From: Alphaproteobacteria bacterium
GTDB lineage: Bacteria; Pseudomonadota; Alphaproteobacteria; UBA2966
Length of the DNA: 61,772 nt
Assembly (NCBI GenBank): GCA_018654745.1
Contig: JABILA010000040.1
Location: 1 to 61,772, forward strand
Reading direction: 5' to 3'
In this document: positions 28,426-37,599 of the stretch, piece by piece
Layout of the letters: every line of letters starts with the position of its first letter
Position numbering within the stretch: position 1 is the first letter of the stretch
The notes under the pieces: generated by a model
What the model was told of the DNA's origin: nothing
What the model saw: the letters and a program-made list of their open reading frames with translations, nothing else
Databases searched by the model: none
Made by a program: the position numbers and the translations under genes

Positions 28426-30360
28426 TTATTTCTTGTCCATCACAAACACACCATCCCATTTTTTCGGTGCGCTCATGTCATACATCATGCACCGTTTCAG
28501 GAAGATACTGCTGACCGCATCGTCGTAGGGTGCAGAAACCAATTCCTTGAAAACAGCCTCGGCTTCAATAAACCGACCGGCGCGATATTCGACCAGTGCA
28601 GAAGCGAACTTTTCGGCCAGGTCCTTTTGCAAGGCGGTCTGATCATCCGCCAGTGCCTGGACTTCAAAAATCCGAACCGGGTCGTCACTGCCCAGCACCT
28701 TGATGATATCCAGTTCACGTACAGCAACATTCTTGCCCAGCAAATCACGGGTGCCGGCATCGATAATAATCGAGGTCTTGTAGTATTTGTTCACCCCTTC
28801 CAGCCTGGACGCCAGATTGACGGTCTCGCCGATACAGGTGTAGTCGCGGGTTTGTTCTGACCCGATGTTGCCGACAATCACTTCCCCTGTTGCCAGGCCA
28901 ATGCGGGCGTTGATCGGCGGCAATCCCTGTTCGCACCAGACATCCCGCAGCTGGGCAAGGCGCTGATCCATTTTCAGCGCCGCGCGGCAGGCGGCCAGTG
29001 CATGATTGCCCGGCGTAAAGGGAGGGCCAAAAAAGGCCATGATGCCATCGCCCAGATATTTATCCAGAATGCCATCGGCTTTTGTGATTTCAGCCGTCAT
29101 CTCGCCCAGATATTCGTTCAGCAAGGCGACGGTTTGCTCGGCATCCAGTTGACCGCTGATACCAACAAACCCGGCAACATCACTGAACATCAGGGTTTGC
29201 ACCTGGTGGCGACCTTCCAGGGCCAGGTCGTCGGGATTATCGATCAGTCCACTGACAATTGACGGATGCACATACTTTCCAAACAGGTTCCGGATTTGCT
29301 CTTTTTCCTGCAATCCTTCCACCATGTTCTGAAAGGCATGGGACAATTCACCGACTTCATCAGATGAAGGATTTTCCACACGATAGGAATAATCCCCGTC
29401 AATCACATGATGCGTTGCGTCCACAAGACGGCGGATGGGTTGCACAATTCGACCGGCAACACCAAGGGTAATCAACAAACCCAACACCAGAATGCCCAGG
29501 CCAAAAAGCAAAATATCACGACTGAGTTTGGATATTGGCTTTAACGCCCGGTCCAGATTTCCAGCGACAACATACCCGGCCTCTGTACCGGCACCTTCAA
29601 AGCTGCTTTTGCGGGTGATGTGACGTTCTGTCTGCAAGACAACCGTCCTGGATTCACCAACAATGGATTGTGTCACCAGCAACTGCCTGTTTTGCGCTGA
29701 AGCGTCCGATGCGACCGCCGCGGCTCCGGCATAGAACGCTACGGTCAGTTCATCGACTTCATTGCCCAGCAAAACCCGCACCCAGTTGTCATCAATGGTA
29801 CGCGCGGCCAGAACCACACCCAGGGCATAATCATCTTTCACAGATTCTTTCAGTGGCACAAAAACCGCATTGACCAGTTTCCCCTGCAGTGTCACCACGC
29901 GCGTGATACCGACACCAGTATCCAGGACTTGAGAAAATATGTCCTCGATATGGGCGGCGGTAACGGCTTTTGCTGAATTCTCGGTATGGGCCGTCATATC
30001 TGCGCGGCTGTCGCGCGGTTTGGAAACACCGCTGATCTCCAGTTCTTCATCGACAACGACGACCAGGTCAGACCGGGTATCGCGGGCAATCTCTTCGGCG
30101 AAGCTGAAGAAATTGTCTTTCATTTGCCCGAGGAAAGCGCGGTACTTCTGGTCCGATGTGATGGTGCGAACCATGGTAAAGGCATGTTGTCTTTGATCAT
30201 CCAGACGGTTCTGAAAACGTTCCTGCGCAAAACCCAGCTGGCGGGTAATGCGATCAATTTCAAACGCTTCCGTCTCCGACGTCGTGATATACAGGACCAG
30301 TCCCAGCAGACCAAAAACGATCAGCGAGAAGGCTGCAAATATTTTTGCTTTCAGGCCCAT
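28426..30360 (-). CDS. Membrane adenylate/guanylate cyclase with periplasmic sensor and HAMP
   Basis: 644 aa. TM1 (about 7-26) and TM2 (about 295-315, LLFGLGILVLGLLITLGVA) enclose a periplasmic double-Cache/CHASE-like sensor domain. A HAMP domain (about 316-370) and a class III nucleotide-cyclase domain (about 385-565) follow. The cyclase motifs TLMFSDVAGF and DKYLGDGIMAFFG carry the two metal-binding Asp residues, and RIGLATGEVIVGNIG and GETVNLASRLEG are intact. A final tail of about 65 residues is unassigned. It makes cAMP or cGMP in the cytosol in response to an unknown periplasmic cue. It is downstream of the cupredoxin and a secreted protein, and all three are likely one operon. Confidence 0.9.
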   Translation of the reverse strand: MGLKAKIFAAFSLIVFGLLGLVLYITTSETEAFEIDRITRQLGFAQERFQNRLDDQRQHAFTMVRTITSDQKYRAFLGQMKDNFFSFAEEIARDTRSDLVVVVDEELEISGVSKPRDSRADMTAHTENSAKAVTAAHIEDIFSQVLDTGVGITRVVTLQGKLVNAVFVPLKESVKDDYALGVVLAARTIDDNWVRVLLGNEVDELTVAFYAGAAAVASDASAQNRQLLVTQSIVGESRTVVLQTERHITRKSSFEGAGTEAGYVVAGNLDRALKPISKLSRDILLFGLGILVLGLLITLGVAGRIVQPIRRLVDATHHVIDGDYSYRVENPSSDEVGELSHAFQNMVEGLQEKEQIRNLFGKYVHPSIVSGLIDNPDDLALEGRHQVQTLMFSDVAGFVGISGQLDAEQTVALLNEYLGEMTAEITKADGILDKYLGDGIMAFFGPPFTPGNHALAACRAALKMDQRLAQLRDVWCEQGLPPINARIGLATGEVIVGNIGSEQTRDYTCIGETVNLASRLEGVNKYYKTSIIIDAGTRDLLGKNVAVRELDIIKVLGSDDPVRIFEVQALADDQTALQKDLAEKFASALVEYRAGRFIEAEAVFKELVSAPYDDAVSSIFLKRCMMYDMSAPKKWDGVFVMDKK

Positions 30361-30384
30361 AACAAACAGTACAAGGAAAAGTGG

Positions 30385-31149
30385 CTATTTGATAATACGA
30401 TCAACGGACAACACTTCGTTGATTTCAGCACCTTGTCCCGGTTTCAGGGACAGCTTGCGATCAAGAGACCCCAGTCGCCAATACCAGAATGTCAGCCCGT
30501 AATCACCAGCCGCAAGGTTATTGAATTCATAGTTGCCGCCACTTGCGACCCTGGAACTTTTCCACCCCTCACCGGCTGCGATAATGATAATTTCTTCTTC
30601 GTCTTCATCCAGTCCCAGTTCCAGATCACCGGTTAATTCGACAACCAGATCATTTACTGAACCGGGTTTCATCGCATCGAAATCCTGGATGTCGTCATCC
30701 CCTGTTCCAGCAAGATAGGGTGTATAGGTATTGCCCGTTTTGTTGTGCAGACGAATTATGTCTCCTCTGGCAACGGCCAAGACTTCAACGTTCAACCCAT
30801 AGGGTGACAACTCAACTTCATGCACCGTCCCGCCTTGCCAGGCCCGATTGGACAAGATGACAAAAATGTCGGCGATCTCTCCATAGTCGATGGCAACATT
30901 GTCTGAGGAACCTGCATCGCCTTCACTATTATTCCCGCTGCTTCCCCCGCCGTAACCGCTTTTTGCGGCATAGTCGATTTTTTTGGTAGACGTTACCTTG
31001 CTCGAGGCACTCCACTTGGCCAGAACTTCGGCATGTCCCCTGGTTTCAACGGTGCCATACACCCTGGCGCTGCTTTGTGCCGCCGCAGGAGCGCTGATGC
31101 CTGTCAGGGCGATCAGAACTGAGGTCGTGATTTGTATGATCCGGGCCAT
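30385..31149 (-). CDS. Secreted protein of unknown function in cupredoxin-cyclase operon
   Basis: 254 aa with a Sec signal peptide cleaved after SAPAAA. A Ser/Gly/Asn-rich linker (about 65-85) follows, then a beta-rich middle with DIIRLHNKTGNTYTPYLAG, an acidic run (ELGLDEDEEEIIII) and a C-terminal carboxypeptidase-regulatory-like segment (GNYEFNNLAAGDYGLTFWYW). The HNKTG..Y pattern is reminiscent of a degenerate cupredoxin strand, but Cys is absent, so no copper site is claimed. It starts 1 nt after the cupredoxin gene and ends 24 nt before the cyclase gene. Probable periplasmic partner; the function is not known. Confidence 0.75.
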   Translation of the reverse strand: MARIIQITTSVLIALTGISAPAAAQSSARVYGTVETRGHAEVLAKWSASSKVTSTKKIDYAAKSGYGGGSSGNNSEGDAGSSDNVAIDYGEIADIFVILSNRAWQGGTVHEVELSPYGLNVEVLAVARGDIIRLHNKTGNTYTPYLAGTGDDDIQDFDAMKPGSVNDLVVELTGDLELGLDEDEEEIIIIAAGEGWKSSRVASGGNYEFNNLAAGDYGLTFWYWRLGSLDRKLSLKPGQGAEINEVLSVDRIIK

Positions 31150-31150
31150 G

Positions 31151-31792
31151 TTACTTCCGGCCCTTTTTCTTCAACTGAACGACGATGTCTTCGGTATCCC
31201 CGGCAACTGTCACCCGCACCGGCGAAGCCTTGTAGCGACGGTGAGAAATAGAAACTTTTACGACCCAGTCACCGTCCGGCACATCGGAAATTTCAAAATC
31301 CCCCGGCCTTTTCAGCACAGCGTAATAGGGGCTCGGCACAACAAAAATCGTGCCTTCCATATTTTTGTGAACGGAGCAGAAATATTTAACGATGCCGGGC
31401 TTGGTAAAAAAGACCTGATCACCTGATCCCTTCGCCGCCAGACCAATATCGAATTTGTTCCCCTTGCTCAGGGAAAAGACGTTGTGATCGATATCCTGCT
31501 CTTCGTCGTTGACGAATTCGACGGCACCACCCTGAACAACAACGACCCGGGACGGAGAGAATTTGCGATCTCTTTGATGTATCTGGACGGGCGCTGGTTT
31601 TGCTGTGGCGTCGGTGTCGCCCTGTTTGGTGAGATACACAACAAGATTTCGTGGCGGACGCTTGCTTTTGACGGTGATCTCACCGCTGAGGGTCGCAGCA
31701 GCAGGTGCTGAAACCGGCACGGCAATCCAGCTCCAGCATAAAGCCAGGCCAAGCACTATTCCTGAAAAACCCCGTAATGACCGGACATACAT
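31151..31792 (-). CDS. Secreted cupredoxin (blue-copper-like) protein
   Basis: 213 aa. The ATG at 31792 lies 8 nt after GGGGGAG. A signal peptide of about 33 residues precedes the cupredoxin domain (about 60-155). Candidate type-1 copper ligands are His103 (DHNVF), Cys139, His142 and Met145 (FCSVHKNMEG). The C.VH..M spacing matches the plastocyanin-like 'methylamine utilization' subgroup. A carboxypeptidase-regulatory-like beta domain follows (about 160-213). It likely carries electrons or senses copper/redox state in the periplasm. First gene of the operon with the 254-aa protein and the cyclase. Confidence 0.85.
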   Translation of the reverse strand: MYVRSLRGFSGIVLGLALCWSWIAVPVSAPAAATLSGEITVKSKRPPRNLVVYLTKQGDTDATAKPAPVQIHQRDRKFSPSRVVVVQGGAVEFVNDEEQDIDHNVFSLSKGNKFDIGLAAKGSGDQVFFTKPGIVKYFCSVHKNMEGTIFVVPSPYYAVLKRPGDFEISDVPDGDWVVKVSISHRRYKASPVRVTVAGDTEDIVVQLKKKGRK

Positions 31793-31893
31793 GCGCCAGT
31801 CTCCCCCTTTTTGCCCACTTCAGCGGCCAGCCCAATGATTATGGGCTTGTATGTCAGGTGGGGCAAGAAAGTTGTCTGGAAGAGTTCCAAATC

Positions 31894-31921
31894 AAAAAAA
31901 CCTGCCAGATTCTGACAGGTT
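31894..31921 (-). terminator. Rho-independent terminator after tRNA-Glu
   Basis: On the minus strand an 11-bp stem with one mismatch (AACCTGTCAGA / TCTGGCAGGTT) is followed by seven T residues, about 40 nt past the tRNA 3' end. The plus-strand side also shows a weaker T-rich tail. Confidence 0.8.
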
Positions 31922-31961
31922 CTTTGACTTTTTGCGCCATCTTTTAACAGATGGAGCAGTA

Positions 31962-32037
31962 TGGTGATCCCAACGAGGTTCGAACTCGTGTTTCCGCCGT
32001 GAAAGGGCAGCGTCCTAGGCCACTAGACGATGGGACC
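31962..32037 (-). tRNA. tRNA-Glu (anticodon UUC)
   Basis: 76-nt cloverleaf. The acceptor GGTCCCA pairs with TGGGATC, discriminator A and CCA are encoded, and the T-loop GTTCGAA is present. The anticodon loop CTTTCAC gives anticodon TTC (plus-strand 32001-32003). The D-arm holds TAGTGG. It lies 54 bp after the recJ stop on the same strand and ends in a strong terminator. Confidence 0.97.
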
Positions 32038-32091
32038 AACGTGAGGCGGTTTTTAGCTTGATCCGGCATGGGGATCAAGTGGTTTCCAGTG

Positions 32092-33885
32092 TTATTTTAA
32101 AGAAATATCATCAATAAAGATTTGCACATCTGTACGCCCCTGCCAGCTGTCCGTTTTAAGGTGCCCGGCAACATGGATTTCCTTGCCCTGTGCGGCCAAA
32201 AGCGCCTGTCCAAGCTGCGTTTCAGCGATTCTGAAGGCGATGCCTTTCAGGCGTCCGCCGTCCCTGCCGGTGAAGATACAGCTGACATGTCCCTGGCCGA
32301 CAATACTGGCCTTGATCACCCTGGCATCGGCAATGGCAAAGCGGGGCTCGGAATTTCCGGCACCAAAGGGGCCGACCTGTTGCAACAGATCGACCAGATC
32401 AGTATTTGCCCCCTTAACGTTCAGTACACCGTCAATGCCCAGGCCGCGCACCACGCCCAAAGCTGCAACCTGTGGCGTAAGGCGCTCCTCAAGAAAGCCG
32501 ACCAGCTCAGCGCATTTGGCTTCGGTGATCGTGATACCCGCCGCCATGGCATGGCCTCCACCATTGACCAACAGCCCGGCCTGGCGTGCGGCGATAACAG
32601 CGGCCCCCAGATCGACACCCTTTACCGATCTCCCCGAACCCTTGCCTTCACCCTTGTCATCGATGGCAATCACTAATGCCGGGCGCTGATAGCGATCTTT
32701 AAGGCGACTTGCGACAATGCCGATAACGCCGGGATGCCAGTTTTTGCCAATGGCGATCACAATCCCCTGCGGAGGCTCTCCGTTGATATCAATCCCGGCA
32801 ATGGCTTCTTCCTGCACAATTGCTTCAATTGTCCGGCGTTCAGCATTAAAAACTTCCAGTTCGGCGGAAATAGCTTCCGCCTGGACCGGATCATTGCTGG
32901 AAAGAAGCACCGACCCCAGATCAGCCCGCCCGACCCGGCCACCGGCATTTATCCTCGGGCCAAGAACAAATCCGGCATGATAGACCTCCGGACGACGGTC
33001 AATTTTGGCGCTGTCACTTAAGGCGGAAAGACCTGTATTCGTGCGTCCAGCCATCACTTTCAGGCCCTGGATCACCAGCGCCCTGTTCAACCCTTTTAAC
33101 GGCACGACGTCACATACAGTCCCCAGGGCCACCAGATCCAGCCATTGCATCAGCTTTGGTTCAGGCCTCGATTGATACCAGCCAGCCTCGCGCAGGGCCC
33201 GGTTTACGGCGATAACCAGTAGGAACGAAACGCCCACTGCTGCCAGATGCCCCAGGGAGCCATCTTCGTCCAACCGGTTGGGATTAATGACAGCGACGGC
33301 TTCGGGCAGAGTTGCTTCGGCTACGTGATGATCGACAACGATCACTTCCAGACCGGCATTTTTGGCGACGGCCAGAGGGTCGAATGAAGATATCCCGCAG
33401 TCAACGGTAATGACGACCTTGACGCCCTCGTCCGCCAATAACGTCATCGCACCAGCGGTTGGCCCATAACCTTCTTTCAGGCGATCGGGAATGTAGATAC
33501 GAGGGGGTACGGATACAGCCGACAGGAAACGGGTCAACAAGGCAGATGATGTTGCACCATCTACGTCGTAATCACCAAAAACGGCGATCTTCTCGCCATT
33601 CTGTATTGCCGCAGACAGATGCCCGGCGGCCAGGTCCATATCCTGCAGGATTGATGGATTAGGCAGCAGGTCCTTGAGTGTTGGGTTGAGGTAGGAATCG
33701 ACGTCATTGACGTCAACACCCCGGGCAACAAGCAAACGGCCAACAACATCAGGCAAATCGTACTGCTGGCTGATCGCACGTGCCATGCGATCATCGCCTT
33801 CACGATTTTCCCAGCGGCGACCGGAAACGGACTGTTCTACCGACAGAACAGCAGGCGTCGAAATATTCGCCGCCTGATCTGTCAT
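32092..33885 (-). CDS. recJ: Single-stranded-DNA 5'-3' exonuclease RecJ
   Basis: 597-aa DHH-family nuclease of recombination and mismatch repair. Motifs: VFGDYDVDGATSSALL (I), VITVDCGIS (II), VVDHHVAE (III, the DHH), and ALGTVCDVVPL (IV). A DHHA1 domain with GGGHAMAAGI and a C-terminal OB-type domain follow. Length is near the usual 570-600. It starts 3 bp after the glpX stop, so it is co-transcribed with hom and glpX. Confidence 0.96.
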   Translation of the reverse strand: MTDQAANISTPAVLSVEQSVSGRRWENREGDDRMARAISQQYDLPDVVGRLLVARGVDVNDVDSYLNPTLKDLLPNPSILQDMDLAAGHLSAAIQNGEKIAVFGDYDVDGATSSALLTRFLSAVSVPPRIYIPDRLKEGYGPTAGAMTLLADEGVKVVITVDCGISSFDPLAVAKNAGLEVIVVDHHVAEATLPEAVAVINPNRLDEDGSLGHLAAVGVSFLLVIAVNRALREAGWYQSRPEPKLMQWLDLVALGTVCDVVPLKGLNRALVIQGLKVMAGRTNTGLSALSDSAKIDRRPEVYHAGFVLGPRINAGGRVGRADLGSVLLSSNDPVQAEAISAELEVFNAERRTIEAIVQEEAIAGIDINGEPPQGIVIAIGKNWHPGVIGIVASRLKDRYQRPALVIAIDDKGEGKGSGRSVKGVDLGAAVIAARQAGLLVNGGGHAMAAGITITEAKCAELVGFLEERLTPQVAALGVVRGLGIDGVLNVKGANTDLVDLLQQVGPFGAGNSEPRFAIADARVIKASIVGQGHVSCIFTGRDGGRLKGIAFRIAETQLGQALLAAQGKEIHVAGHLKTDSWQGRTDVQIFIDDISLK

Positions 33886-33888
33886 CTG

Positions 33889-34857
33889 TTAGCTGTTGAC
33901 CTTGCCAGCCGCATGACGGGCCTTGATCCAGCGAACGGTGCCGGTTTTGGAGCGCATAACCAGCGTATGAGTGGTCACGGCATCGCCATCGCGATGAACA
34001 CCGTCCAGCATCCAGCCGTCTGTTACACCGGTTGCAGTAAAGATCACGTCACCGCTGGCCAGTTGATCAAGATCGTATTTGGCATCCAGATCTTCAATGC
34101 CCACGCGTCGGGCGCGGGTGCGCTCGTCATCGTTACGGAACACCAGACGGCCTTGCATCTGGCCGCCAATGGAGCGAAGGGCCGCTGCAGCCAGAACGCC
34201 TTCAGGAGCACCGCCGGTTCCCATATAGATATCGATGCCGGTTTTTGGCGTCGCCGTAGCGATAACGCCTGCAATATCGCCATCCGGGATCAAACGAATG
34301 GAAGCACCGGCTTCACGAACCTTGGCAATCATTTCTTCGTGGCGCGGGCGGCTCAGGATACAGGCAATAATGTCTGACGGGCTGCAGGATTTGGCTTTGG
34401 CCAATTCCCGAATGTTATCACCGGGATCGGCATCAAGATCGATCACGCCGTTGGGCAAACCACCACCGACAGCAATTTTATCCATGTAGGTGTCAGGCGC
34501 GTTGAGCAATCCGCCTTCCGTTGAAAAGGCAATAACTGCGAGGGCATTGTTGCCCCCTGTCGCCGTCAACGTTGTGCCTTCCAGCGGGTCGAGAGCGATG
34601 TCGATCTTCTGGCCTTTGCCGGAACCGACTTTTTCGCCGATGTACAACATTGGCGCTTCGTCACGTTCTCCTTCGCCGATAACAACCTGGCCATCCATTT
34701 CCAGTTCGTTCAGCGCCTTGCGCATGGCATCCACAGCGACCTGATCAGCTGCCTTTTCGTCACCAAGGCCAATCAGGCGGTGGGCTGCAATCGCTGCCGC
34801 TTCGGCAACACGGACGGCTTCAATCGTCAGATTTCGGTCGAGAATATAGTCAGACAT
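33889..34857 (-). CDS. glpX: Fructose-1,6-bisphosphatase class II
   Basis: 322 aa. GlpX-type metal-dependent phosphatase of gluconeogenesis (fructose-1,6-bisphosphate to fructose-6-phosphate). Metal and substrate motifs are visible: GEGERDEAPMLYIGE, ALDPLEGTTLTATGGNNA, and GTGGAPEGVLAAAA. It ends 3 bp before recJ begins and starts 83 bp after hom. The cluster aminotransferase-hom-glpX-recJ is typical of alphaproteobacteria. Confidence 0.96.
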   Translation of the reverse strand: MSDYILDRNLTIEAVRVAEAAAIAAHRLIGLGDEKAADQVAVDAMRKALNELEMDGQVVIGEGERDEAPMLYIGEKVGSGKGQKIDIALDPLEGTTLTATGGNNALAVIAFSTEGGLLNAPDTYMDKIAVGGGLPNGVIDLDADPGDNIRELAKAKSCSPSDIIACILSRPRHEEMIAKVREAGASIRLIPDGDIAGVIATATPKTGIDIYMGTGGAPEGVLAAAALRSIGGQMQGRLVFRNDDERTRARRVGIEDLDAKYDLDQLASGDVIFTATGVTDGWMLDGVHRDGDAVTTHTLVMRSKTGTVRWIKARHAAGKVNS

Positions 34858-34940
34858 TTTTTTCCTGGGGTCCCTGTAAAATCATTGGGCAAAGGTCAAC
34901 GAAGTGCCGTCGCCGCCCATACTATCGTTAAATCAGAAAA

Positions 34941-36233
34941 TTATAACAGCTCAATTCGAATCATTCGTGGTGGTTCAACAACCGGTTCCATTTCTTCCAA
35001 TGACTTGAGAACCCGCTTCATGGCACCTTCACGCGCATCGTGCAAAATAAGAATTACCGGTACAACTTCTCCCGGTGAGCGACCACGCTGCAGAACAGAT
35101 TCAATCGACACGTTTTCATCGCGCAAGATCGCTGCGACATCAGCCATAACACCGGGTTGATCCAGAACCATCAAGCGCACATAAACCGGGCCTTCATGGT
35201 CGTCCATGGGCAAGGTTGGCACTTCCTGCAGGTCTGAAGCAGCCACTGCGAACGGGGCGAGGTTCAGGCCACGGGCAATATCGACAAGGTCGGCGGCAAC
35301 GGCAGAAGCGGTTGGCCCTGCCCCGGCACCACGGCCTTCATATACGGTCTGGTCCACAAAATCGCCTTCAGCAACAACGGCGTTGAAGACGCCATCAACA
35401 TGGGCAATAGGCGTGTGCAACGGGACCATGCACGGATGCACACGCTGTTCTATGCCGCCTTCGCCTCGACGGGCGATGGCCAACAACTTGATGCGATAAC
35501 CAAGCTCAGTCGCGTAGGCTATATCCAGCGCGGTGACATGGCGGATACCTTCAATATGCAAGGCATCAAAATCAACCGGGCAGCCAAAGGCCAGACTAGC
35601 CAGAATGGCAATTTTGTGCGCGGCATCCACACCATCGATGTCAAAAGCAGGATCAGCTTCGGCATAGCCAAGCTTTTGTGCATCATCGAGGACATCCTCA
35701 AAATCACGCCCGCTTTCTTCCATCTGGGTCAGAATGTAATTGCAGGTCCCGTTCAGAATACCGTAGACGCGGCTGATCTCATTCCCGGCCAGTCCCTCGC
35801 GCAAGGCTTTGACGATCGGGATGCCGCCAGCCACGGCGGCCTCGAAGGACAACGGCACTTTCATGCTTTCGGCGGCAGCGGCCAGACTGGTTCCGTGATG
35901 CGCAATCAGGGCCTTGTTCGCTGTGACTACGGCTTTGCCATTTCCAATTGCGGTTTCGACGACTTCGCGTGCAATACCGTCAGAACCACCGATCAATTCT
36001 ACAACGACATCAACCTTGTCGGACGCTGCGAGGTCGACGGCGTTGTCAAACCACTCATAACCTGAGCAATCAACGCCGCGGTCGCGGCTTTTGTCCCGTG
36101 CGGATACGGCGGTAATTTCCAGGCTTTTTCCGCCTCGGCGAGCCAACAAGTCACCGTGCTTCTGAATAAGCTCGATAAGTCCGGCGCCGACGGTCCCCAG
36201 ACCGGCAATGCCAATGCGCAAGGATGTACTCAA
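34941..36233 (-). CDS. hom: Homoserine dehydrogenase
   Basis: NAD(P)-dependent reduction of aspartate semialdehyde to homoserine on the way to Thr, Met and Ile. 430 aa: Rossmann motif [12 protein letters not shown], catalytic domain ([27 protein letters not shown] segment) and a C-terminal ACT domain ([22 protein letters not shown]) for threonine feedback. The start is TTG at 36233. Its first bases overlap the aminotransferase stop (TTGA), a 4-bp overlap that suggests translational coupling; no upstream ATG exists in this frame. Confidence 0.95.
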   Translation of the reverse strand: MSTSLRIGIAGLGTVGAGLIELIQKHGDLLARRGGKSLEITAVSARDKSRDRGVDCSGYEWFDNAVDLAASDKVDVVVELIGGSDGIAREVVETAIGNGKAVVTANKALIAHHGTSLAAAAESMKVPLSFEAAVAGGIPIVKALREGLAGNEISRVYGILNGTCNYILTQMEESGRDFEDVLDDAQKLGYAEADPAFDIDGVDAAHKIAILASLAFGCPVDFDALHIEGIRHVTALDIAYATELGYRIKLLAIARRGEGGIEQRVHPCMVPLHTPIAHVDGVFNAVVAEGDFVDQTVYEGRGAGAGPTASAVAADLVDIARGLNLAPFAVAASDLQEVPTLPMDDHEGPVYVRLMVLDQPGVMADVAAILRDENVSIESVLQRGRSPGEVVPVILILHDAREGAMKRVLKSLEEMEPVVEPPRMIRIELL

Positions 36234-37462
36234 GATACTTTTGCCTGATTGTCAGAGGGTGGGAAATTCGAGGTATCCGCTTTGCCAAGGAAACGCTTGA
36301 TATTGCGAATGGCCTGACGGGAACGATGTTCGTTTTCGACCAGTGCAATACGAACATAGCCCTCGCCATATTCACCAAAGCCAATGCCGGGCGAAACCGC
36401 AACTTGCGCCTGATCCAGCAAAAGTTTGGAAAATTCAAGAGACCCCATGGCCTCAAACCCTTTTGGCAAAGGAGCCCACGCAAACATGGTGGCCGGTGGA
36501 CTTGGTACGTCCCAGCCAGCGCCAGCGAGGCCGGAAATCAGAACATCTCGCCGCGCCTTGTAGACTTGGCGGGCTTCTTCCACACATTCCTGCGGACCGT
36601 TTAAAGCTGCCGTCGCCGCCACCTGAATTGGCGTAAATGCGCCATAATCGAGGTAGGACTTGATCCGGGCCAGGGCATGGATCAGCTTGGCGTTTCCGGT
36701 TGCAAATCCCATACGCCAGCCGGGCATGGAATAGGTTTTGCTGAGGGACGTAAATTCGACTGCAATATCCTTGGCACCTGGCACCTGCAAAATTGATGGT
36801 GGCGGGACGCCGTCAAAATATATTTCCGAGTAGGCCAGGTCCGACAGAATGTAGATGTTACGGGCCTTACAGTAATCCACGACCTCTTTATAGAAGTCTA
36901 GATCAACAACCTGCGCTGTGGGATTTGACGGAAAGTTCAAAACAATTGCGGATGGTGCCGGGACACTATGTTTGACAGCGCGATCCAGATTTTCAAAAAA
37001 ATCTCCACCCTGATCCGTTGTGCCCGGAACAACCGGCAAGTGGCGGATGACAGCACCGGCAATGATAAATCCGTAGGCGTGAATGGGATAGCTGGGATTG
37101 GGTGCCAGGATGACATCACCCGGCGTCGTGATGGCCTGGGCCAGATTTGCAAAGCCCTCTTTCGAACCAAGGGTGACAATGATTTCCTTGTCCGGATCCA
37201 GATCGACGTTGAACCGACGCTGATAATAGTTGGCGTAGGCTTTTCTCAAGCCGGGAATGCCACGGGAAACAGAATATCTGTGGGTCCGGGGGTCCTGAAC
37301 GGCCTCAACCAGCTTTTCAACAATATGTGGTGGTGTCGGCATGTCGGGGTTGCCCATGCCGAGATCAATGATGTCCTCACCCGCCGCGCGCGCGCGCGCC
37401 TTCATCTCGTTTACTTCTGCAAAGACGTACGGCGGCAGCCGTTTAATGCGATGGAAATCCAT
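36230..37462 (-). CDS. PLP aminotransferase, AlaC/LL-DAP-aminotransferase-like
   Basis: 410 aa from the ATG at 37462; a TTG at 37483 would add MPGLVKN. Class I/II fold: N-terminal [28 protein letters not shown], and the Schiff-base Lys in [16 protein letters not shown]. In this context (directly before hom) such enzymes are annotated alanine transaminase AlaC or LL-diaminopimelate aminotransferase; the sequence alone does not settle which. The codons for KARARAA near the start include a (CG)6 run at 37385-37396. Confidence 0.9.
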   Translation of the reverse strand: MDFHRIKRLPPYVFAEVNEMKARARAAGEDIIDLGMGNPDMPTPPHIVEKLVEAVQDPRTHRYSVSRGIPGLRKAYANYYQRRFNVDLDPDKEIIVTLGSKEGFANLAQAITTPGDVILAPNPSYPIHAYGFIIAGAVIRHLPVVPGTTDQGGDFFENLDRAVKHSVPAPSAIVLNFPSNPTAQVVDLDFYKEVVDYCKARNIYILSDLAYSEIYFDGVPPPSILQVPGAKDIAVEFTSLSKTYSMPGWRMGFATGNAKLIHALARIKSYLDYGAFTPIQVAATAALNGPQECVEEARQVYKARRDVLISGLAGAGWDVPSPPATMFAWAPLPKGFEAMGSLEFSKLLLDQAQVAVSPGIGFGEYGEGYVRIALVENEHRSRQAIRNIKRFLGKADTSNFPPSDNQAKVS

Positions 37463-37542
37463 ATTTTTCACCAGGCCTGGCAATAGTGTGCCGGGGTTAG
37501 ACCAATTGTGCCCTGGTTATACAGAATGCCTGCGCAGAAATC

Positions 37543-37573
37543 ACCCTCTGCAAGCTCAATAATGAGGGTTTTT
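37543..37573 (+). terminator. Weak hairpin with T-run between alaC-like and OmpA-domain genes
   Basis: Arms ACCCTC (37543-37548) and GAGGGT (37564-37569) are followed by TTTT on the plus strand. Both flanking genes are on the minus strand, so the orientation is opposite to their transcription. It may limit antisense transcription into the aminotransferase gene, or be incidental. Confidence 0.3.
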
Positions 37574-37599
37574 AGACCTGAAAAAGTGGCTTTTTACGC

